Below are positions 59,051 through 64,000 of a DNA stretch of 64,000 bases, one piece after another. The notes under the pieces were generated by a model that saw only the letters and a program-made list of their open reading frames with translations, was not told the DNA's origin and made no database searches. The DNA comes from Streptomyces sp. NBC_00442 (GTDB lineage Bacteria > Actinomycetota > Actinomycetes > Streptomycetales > Streptomycetaceae). Each line of letters starts with the position of its first letter. Position 1 is the first letter of the stretch. The DNA is taken from contig NZ_CP107918.1 in NCBI RefSeq assembly GCF_036014195.1, positions 4,526,001 to 4,590,000 on the forward strand, written 5' to 3'. The position numbers were made by a program, and so were the translations under genes.

Positions 59051-61517
59051 GGCTCGATCGGCGGCGCAGGCGGGACCACAGCGGGATCGTCAGGAGGGCC
59101 AGGGCGGACAGACCGCCCACCGCTGCGCCCGAGCGCAGCCCCGGCGGCCGGAAGCCGCACTCCACCACCCTCGCCCCGGCGGGCAGGGGCACGGCGACCA
59201 GGCCCAGGTGGTCGGCCGCGGGGACCGCCGCCGCGCCGTTCACCCCGCAGGTCCACCCCGAGATCCGCGGCATCGCGAACACGGCCGTACCCGCCGCCCC
59301 CGCCGGCAGCTCCGCACGGACCGAGCTGTCCGAGACCGAGACCCGCGTCGCCCCCGTCGTGCGCAGCCGATCGACCGCGCGGGCCAGCGCCGCCCGGTCC
59401 AGGCACCCCAGCTCCACGGACCGGTCCGCGGAGCGCCCCGCGGGCGACAGCGTCACGTGCGAGGCGCGCCCCGGACCCGCCGACGTGCCGAACGGGATCA
59501 GCGGGGCCCGCCGGCTGGGCGCGCCGCCGCGCATCTCCACGGCCGGCCCGTCGCCGAGCCGCGCCGTGCCGAAGTGCTCCGGCGCCCACAGGAAGATGCC
59601 GGTCCCGGCGGGGCAGCCCTGCGCGAGGGTGCGGGTGGTGTAGACGCGGGCGCCCAGCAGGAGTTCCTGGTTGCGGAACGGGTCGGTGCCGTACGACGGG
59701 GCCGGCCCGGACGGGCGGAGCGTGACCAGGGGCGGGGTCGCGCCGGCCCGCACCAGGCTCGGCGCGCCGTCCTTGCCGGGCACCCGCACCCGCGCCCCCA
59801 CGGAGAAGATCGCGTCGGTCACCGGATTGTCCAGGCTCTGCAACGCCCGCCCCCGCGAGGTCCAGCCGCCGCCGAGCGCGGTCATCGTACGGTTCAGGAC
59901 CTCCGGGGTGAGGCTGGAGTAGTAGGCGCCGCCCTCGCCGCCCAGCAGCAGGGGGTCGTTGTTGGTGATCTGCCGCTGCCCGGGGTCGGTGCGGTACCGC
60001 GGCCAGTCGGCGGCGCCCGCTTCGAGGGCGGCCCGCTCGGTGTGGGCGGCGTCCCAGGCGGGGTAGCCGTCCATGCGGGCCGCCCGCTCCCGGTCCCCGT
60101 ACGCCTGGGTGACGCCCGCCTGCGCGATCTGCGCCCCGGCGAGCAGGGTGAGCGCGGCGAGGGTGAGTCCGCGCCGGCCCCGGCGGGCCAGGAGCAGGGC
60201 GCCGGCCGCGGCGGCGACGCCCAGGGCGAGCAGGGGATACGTCCACGCGGAGATCAGTTCGCTGAAGGCCGCGCCCGCCGCGATCAGTGCGAGGACGGCG
60301 CCCCCGCCGAGCAGCGCGCGGCGTCCGGGAACGCCGTACGACAGACAGGTCCAGGCGGCGATCACGAGGATGCCGCACAGCACGAACGTCTGGCGGTAGG
60401 GGCTGCCGTTGGGGGTGACGAAGGCGTGCCAGGCCAGATGGGTGGGCTTCCACTGGAAGGAGAGCGCGACGGCGACGGCGAGGCCGGACCAGGCGTACCG
60501 CTCGCGGCGCGGCACCGCCCGGTGGAAGGCGAGGGCGCAGGCGAGGAGCAGCGCGCCGGTGCCGAGGAAGACGGCGGGGGAGGAGAAGGAGTAGGTACCG
60601 GGCAGGGTGCGGGCCAGGTAGTCGGGCCAGGACACCGGCGCGAACTCCCGTACCCAGCCCGGGTGGGCGTGTTTGGTGCCGAGGTAGACGGTGAACAGGA
60701 CGGGCGCCGAGAGCCCGATGCCGATCGCGACCGAACGGGCCGCCACCAGCACCGCCCGTATGCGTTCTCGCGCGTCCGCGTCGCGGTCCACGGTCAGCAG
60801 GAGGAGCAGGACCAGCCCGGCGCCGAGGGTCGCCATGTAGGCGGTGTAGAAGTTGGCGGTCCAGGCGAGCGCCACGACCAGCGGTCCGAGCACCGGCCGC
60901 CGCCGGGCCCTCGCCCAGTGGCCGACCAGGCACAGCAGCGGGAAGGCGATCAGACCGTCGAGCCACATCGGGTTGTACGTGGACTCCAGGACCGACCAGC
61001 CGCACAGCGCGTACGAGGCGCCGAGCACCCCGGCCGCCCAGCGGTGGCGGACGGCGGGGCGCAGGGCGAGCAGCAGCACCGTCATCGCGACGGCCGCGGC
61101 GGCCGTCTTCAGGACGGTGATGACGTACACCGCGAGGTCGATCCGGTCGCGCGGGAACACGCCGACGAGGAGCGCGAACGGGCTGCTGAGATAGGTGCCG
61201 AGGTCGGGCAGGAACGAAGTGCCGTACCCGGACTGCCAGTTGAGGAGCAGCCCGCCTTCGGCGCGGCCGTGCAGCAGGTCCCACAGGTGGGCGTGGAAGG
61301 GGACGAACTGGTTGCCGAGGTCGTTGATGCTGCGGGTGTGCCGTTGCAGCGGACCCAGCGGGATCACCCCGGCGACGGCGTCCGCGCCGCAGACCGCGAT
61401 CAGGGTGATCAGTGCGGACAGGGCGGCGGCCCGGGTGCGGGGGCGGCGGGCGGCCGGTGTGGGTGCCGGGGCCGCGGGCGGGGCGGGGGCGGCTTCGAGG
61501 ATCGGCATGGTCGGCAT
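58953..61517 (-). CDS. YfhO-family polytopic membrane protein, C terminus reads into repeat DNA
   Basis: 854 residues from the ATG at 61517 (AGGA upstream); an ATG 9 bp downstream is possible. About 12-13 hydrophobic segments are followed by a large outer domain (about 480-800) and a last membrane segment. YfhO features: HTRSINDLGNQFVPFHAHLW with acidic/His residues after helix 1, NWQSGYGTSFLPDLGTYLSS, STYNPMWLDGLIAFPLLCLV. YfhO proteins are GT-C type and linked to glycosylation of wall polymers in Bacillus. The last 25-30 residues (RGTARSAIHGPHAESRGPWG) are the translated dispersed repeat, so the natural end was probably shorter before insertion. Confidence 0.9.
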   Translation of the reverse strand: MPTMPILEAAPAPPAAPAPTPAARRPRTRAAALSALITLIAVCGADAVAGVIPLGPLQRHTRSINDLGNQFVPFHAHLWDLLHGRAEGGLLLNWQSGYGTSFLPDLGTYLSSPFALLVGVFPRDRIDLAVYVITVLKTAAAAVAMTVLLLALRPAVRHRWAAGVLGASYALCGWSVLESTYNPMWLDGLIAFPLLCLVGHWARARRRPVLGPLVVALAWTANFYTAYMATLGAGLVLLLLLTVDRDADARERIRAVLVAARSVAIGIGLSAPVLFTVYLGTKHAHPGWVREFAPVSWPDYLARTLPGTYSFSSPAVFLGTGALLLACALAFHRAVPRRERYAWSGLAVAVALSFQWKPTHLAWHAFVTPNGSPYRQTFVLCGILVIAAWTCLSYGVPGRRALLGGGAVLALIAAGAAFSELISAWTYPLLALGVAAAAGALLLARRGRRGLTLAALTLLAGAQIAQAGVTQAYGDRERAARMDGYPAWDAAHTERAALEAGAADWPRYRTDPGQRQITNNDPLLLGGEGGAYYSSLTPEVLNRTMTALGGGWTSRGRALQSLDNPVTDAIFSVGARVRVPGKDGAPSLVRAGATPPLVTLRPSGPAPSYGTDPFRNQELLLGARVYTTRTLAQGCPAGTGIFLWAPEHFGTARLGDGPAVEMRGGAPSRRAPLIPFGTSAGPGRASHVTLSPAGRSADRSVELGCLDRAALARAVDRLRTTGATRVSVSDSSVRAELPAGAAGTAVFAMPRISGWTCGVNGAAAVPAADHLGLVAVPLPAGARVVECGFRPPGLRSGAAVGGLSALALLTIPLWSRLRRRSSPSGARGTARSAIHGPHAESRGPWGSAPDPYRS

Positions 61518-61766
61518 CGGGGGTCCTTTGCTGTGCGCTGCCGACGAATATGCCGGACCGCGGGGCGCAACACGGCGGGCGCGGACGTCAGTTCACGCGA
61601 TGGACGGCGCGGCTTCATCCCGCGTCACCCCCGCGACCGATGGGGGTCGCGAATCGTTGGGCGAATCAGTGGCCCCGGCCACGCCGACTGCCTACCATCG
61701 ATCACCGCAAGGTCTTAGCAAGGTTCGTCGCCACACCGCACGTATCTGCTCCGCCGGGAGGCCCCT

Positions 61767-62486
61767 TTGCACCGCCGTCGTCGTACCGCGCTCTCCGTCT
61801 CCGTCGTCCTGCTCGCCGCGGGTCCGTTCCTGGCCGCGTGCGGCAGCACGGCCCATCCGGGGGCCGCGGCCGTCGTCGGGGGCGACCGGATCGAGGTCTC
61901 CGCGCTCCAGACCGAGGTCAAGGACGTACGGACGGCTCAGCGGCAGTCCCCGCAGTCCGCCCAGCTGATCAAGGACTCGGGTCAGCTCGGCAAGGTGAAG
62001 CTCAGCAACATGATCTTCGACCGGGTGCTCGCGCGCGCGGCCGAGCAGGCCGGGGTGAGCGTCAGCCGCAAGGAGACGCAGGACGCGCGGGCCGCGATGG
62101 TCCAGCAGGCCGGCGGCGAGGACCAGCTGCGCGAGCAGGCCCTCACCAACGGCGGGCTCGCCCCGGACCAGATCGACACCTACGTCCAGCGGCAGGTCAC
62201 CGAGCAGAAGCTGGCCCAGGCCATCGGCGCGCGGACACAGCAGGACCTGCTGCCCGTCCTGGTCAAGGCGTCCAAGGAACTGCATGTGGACGTGAACCCC
62301 CGCTACGGCAGCTGGAACGCGAGCCAGATCCAGCTCGCCGACTACCAGGCACCGTGGATCGCCAGGGCCAAGCAGCCGGCCGCGCCCCAGGCCGCCCCCG
62401 AGGACCAGCAGGGTGCGCCGCAGGACCAGCAGGGCGCCGCCCAGGACCAGCAGGACGACCCGGGGGACTCCGCCGCGACCGGCTGA
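61767..62486 (+). CDS. SurA N-terminal-like lipoprotein (putative chaperone/foldase)
   Basis: 239 residues from a TTG at 61767, five bases after GGGAGG. Lipoprotein signal: RRRRTALSVSVVLLAAGPFL then LAAC-G. The mature part begins AAAVVGGDRIEVSALQTEVK, like the SurA/PrsA N-terminal region, with helical LSNMIFDRVLARAAEQAGVS and a partner helix YVQRQVTEQKLAQAIGAR. No parvulin isomerase domain is inserted. The tail has three DQQGA-type repeats. It probably binds unfolded exported proteins; it is upstream of mazG by 34 bp, as is usual in Streptomyces. Confidence 0.87.
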   Translation: MHRRRRTALSVSVVLLAAGPFLAACGSTAHPGAAAVVGGDRIEVSALQTEVKDVRTAQRQSPQSAQLIKDSGQLGKVKLSNMIFDRVLARAAEQAGVSVSRKETQDARAAMVQQAGGEDQLREQALTNGGLAPDQIDTYVQRQVTEQKLAQAIGARTQQDLLPVLVKASKELHVDVNPRYGSWNASQIQLADYQAPWIARAKQPAAPQAAPEDQQGAPQDQQGAAQDQQDDPGDSAATG

Positions 62487-62520
62487 GCCGGCGGGTGGGC
62501 ACGACGGGTAGGTTCGACGG

Positions 62521-63477
62521 GTGAACGCTGTCGAAGAAACCGGCCGAATCGTTTTGCTCACGGCGAGCCACCGGGTCGCCCCCGGGCTCCTGTCGTGGCC
62601 CGCGTGGCAGACCCTGCGCGGCGCCGACCTGGTCCTGTGCCCCGATGCCGCGCATCCGCAGCTGCCGTATCTGCGCGAGGCGGGCATCGAGGTCGAGCTC
62701 TCCGAGCCGGACGCGCAGGAACTGGTGGAGACGTGCGCCGGGGGCCGCACCGTGGTGGTGCTCCCCTCCGGGGAGGGCGACCGGCGCCTGACCGACGGAC
62801 TCGCCCGCCTCGCCGGGTCCGGCCGCGTGAGCATGCCGGACCTGGAGCTGCTGCCCGGCTCCTACGACCTGCCGGGCGCGCGCCTGCTCGACCTCGTCCA
62901 GGTCATGGACCAGATCCGGCGCACATGCCCGTGGTCCTCGCGGCAGACGCACCAGGGCTTGGCCAAGTACGCCCTTGAGGAGGCGTACGAACTCGTCGAG
63001 GCGGTGGAGGCCGGCGACCGGGACGAGCTCCGCGAGGAGCTGGGGGACGTCCTGCTCCAGGTCGTCTTCCACGCGCGGATCGCCGAGGAGGACGAGGAGG
63101 AGCCGTTCTCCGTCGACGACGTGGCGGGCGGCATCGTCGAGAAACTGATCCACCGCCATCCGCACGTGTTCGGCTCGGAGACGGCCGAGACGCCGGAGGA
63201 GGTCAAGGAGCACTGGCTGCGGATGAAGGCGGTCGAGAAGCAGCGGGCGTCCGTGACGGACGGGGTGCCGCTGGGCCAGCCCGCCCTCGTCCTCGCGGCC
63301 AAGCTGTCCTCGCGGGCGCGCACGGCCGGGCTGTCCGTCCCGCTCCCCGCCGGGGAGGGAGTGGGCTACCGGCTGCTCGCCCTCGCGGTGGAGGCGGAGG
63401 CGGGCGGGGCGGATCCGGAGGCGGCGCTGCGGGCGGCGGCCCGCACCTACCGCGAGGCGATCCGCTCCGCGGAATAA
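62521..63477 (+). CDS. mazG: Nucleoside triphosphate pyrophosphohydrolase MazG
   Basis: 318 residues from a GTG. It hydrolyses (d)NTPs to the monophosphate and pyrophosphate, limiting faulty nucleotides. The MazG metal-binding core is LEEAYELVEAVEAGDRDELR-EELGDVLLQ, i.e. E-E-x-x-E followed by E-x-x-D. RRTCPWSSRQTH marks the start of the MazG domain at about residue 139. The N-terminal 130 residues look like a remnant methylase-type (YabN-like) domain with ADLVLCPDAAHPQLPYLREA. The C-terminal second helical half is present. It ends upstream of repeat block H. Confidence 0.94.
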   Translation: MNAVEETGRIVLLTASHRVAPGLLSWPAWQTLRGADLVLCPDAAHPQLPYLREAGIEVELSEPDAQELVETCAGGRTVVVLPSGEGDRRLTDGLARLAGSGRVSMPDLELLPGSYDLPGARLLDLVQVMDQIRRTCPWSSRQTHQGLAKYALEEAYELVEAVEAGDRDELREELGDVLLQVVFHARIAEEDEEEPFSVDDVAGGIVEKLIHRHPHVFGSETAETPEEVKEHWLRMKAVEKQRASVTDGVPLGQPALVLAAKLSSRARTAGLSVPLPAGEGVGYRLLALAVEAEAGGADPEAALRAAARTYREAIRSAE

Positions 63478-63493
63478 CCCCGCCCCGCCCCAC

Positions 63494-63640
63494 CACTCGC
63501 GCAGTTCCCCGCGCCCCTGAACTACTCGGTGCCGGCCAGCATGGGCCACCTCAGCCCGTCCGGCGTTTGAGGACGAGCGCCTTTAAGGCGCGAAACGGGG
63601 TCTGGGGCGGAGCCCCAGGGGGCTGGGCCACGGCAATCCG
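63494..63640 (-). repeat. Composite dispersed repeat, block H (inverted)
   Basis: CGCGCAGTTCCCCGCGCCCC (63499-63518), CTACTCGGTGCCGGCCAGCA, CCGTCCGGCGTTTGAGGACG, TTTAAGGCGCGAAACGGG and CTGGGGC-GGA-GCCCCAG (63602-63618), between mazG and the P450 gene. Short copy with a single core. Confidence 0.88.
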
Positions 63641-63686
63641 CCAACCCGCGCCGGAGGCGGACGCTCACCCGGGATACCGTCAAGAC

Positions 63687-64000
63687 GTGCCGGACAACCC
63701 CCCACCCCCCACCGCCCCGGAACTCTTCACCTGGGAGTTCGCCACCGACCCCTACCCCGCCTACGCCTGGCTCAGGTCGCACGCCCCCGTGCACCGCACC
63801 CGGCTCCCCAGCGGCGTGGAGGCCTGGCTCGTGACGCGGTACGGGGACGCCAAGCAGGCCCTCGCCGACCAGCGGCTCTCCAAGAACCCCGCCCACCACG
63901 CCGAGCCCGCCCACGCCAAGGGCAAGACGGGCATCCCCGGCGAGCGCAAGGCCGAGCTGATGACGCATCTGCTCAACATCGACCCGCCGGACCACACCCG
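63687..64000 (+). CDS. Cytochrome P450, 5' end only
   Basis: About 104 residues from a GTG at 63687 and still open at the window edge. The start of a bacterial class I P450 is recognisable: FTWEFATDPYPAYAWLRSHA, PVHRTRLPSGVEAWLVTRYG, DAKQALADQRLSKNP, and LLNIDPPDHTR, the conserved H-x-x-R helix C region whose residues contact haem propionate. The oxygen-binding helix and Cys loop lie outside the window. Substrate unknown; it follows repeat block H and has no clear Shine-Dalgarno sequence. Confidence 0.88.
   Translation, partial: MPDNPPPPTAPELFTWEFATDPYPAYAWLRSHAPVHRTRLPSGVEAWLVTRYGDAKQALADQRLSKNPAHHAEPAHAKGKTGIPGERKAELMTHLLNIDPPDHT

Overview
This is a very GC-rich actinobacterial chromosome segment, almost certainly Streptomyces. 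The evidence is strong third-position G/C bias with long antisense shadow frames, many GTG/TTG starts, the galT-galE-galK order, and the set ppc, acyl desaturase, tam/tamR, pth, rplY, prs, glmU, mfd and mazG. From memory this resembles the S. coelicolor SCO309x-SCO314x region (not checked). It looks like core chromosome: I see no integrase, transposase or phage gene.

Layout. 1-5651: the 3' part of an ABC-F ATPase gene, then two paralogous membrane-anchored PQQ-like beta-propeller proteins. 5923-8198: a degenerate LuxR-type response regulator, a five-unit repeat array and a hypothetical gene. 8243-13690: a galactose module, with a sodium/solute symporter and small membrane protein divergent from an overlapping galTEK operon. 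13726-17042: an acetyltransferase, a second LuxR-type regulator, and tamR/tam (trans-aconitate methylation) with a VOC gene. 17107-23805: a secreted FG-GAP propeller protein, a desaturase/TetR operon, and ppc. 24206-31194: a small membrane protein, pth, rplY, a LysR/beta-lactamase-fold pair, prs, glmU and tRNA-Gln(TTG). 31222-33567: an HTH plus LAGLIDADG-like protein and an orphan histidine kinase.

33779-40260 is the most unusual part. It is a divergent locus of SUKH/Imm-type immunity-like domains and deaminase toxin-like domains (SUKH-3, YwqJ deaminase, SMI1/KNR4, and a 902-residue YrhB/Imm35-linker-deaminase-SUKH-4 fusion), followed by a coiled-coil protein. 40991-46867: a MacB-type ABC exporter, then a reverse operon of ECF sigma factor, small membrane protein and DUF2079 protein. 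47441-54928: mfd, two lipoproteins, and an orphan N6-methylase-like protein with an altered catalytic motif. 55066-58765: a membrane protein with a Ser/Thr kinase, and a second peptide deformylase divergent from an ArsR-like repressor across twin palindromes. 58953-64000: a YfhO protein, a SurA-like lipoprotein, mazG and the 5' end of a cytochrome P450 gene.

Eight intergenic spaces carry pieces of one composite dispersed repeat. It combines GC hairpins, a 'GGCGTTTGAGGACGAGCG' module and short arrays of a GGGGCGCGGGGAACTGCGCG unit with a period near 57-60 bp. These blocks explain most of the non-coding space and many spurious open frames. Functions rest on motifs read by eye and on family knowledge; no database search was run.
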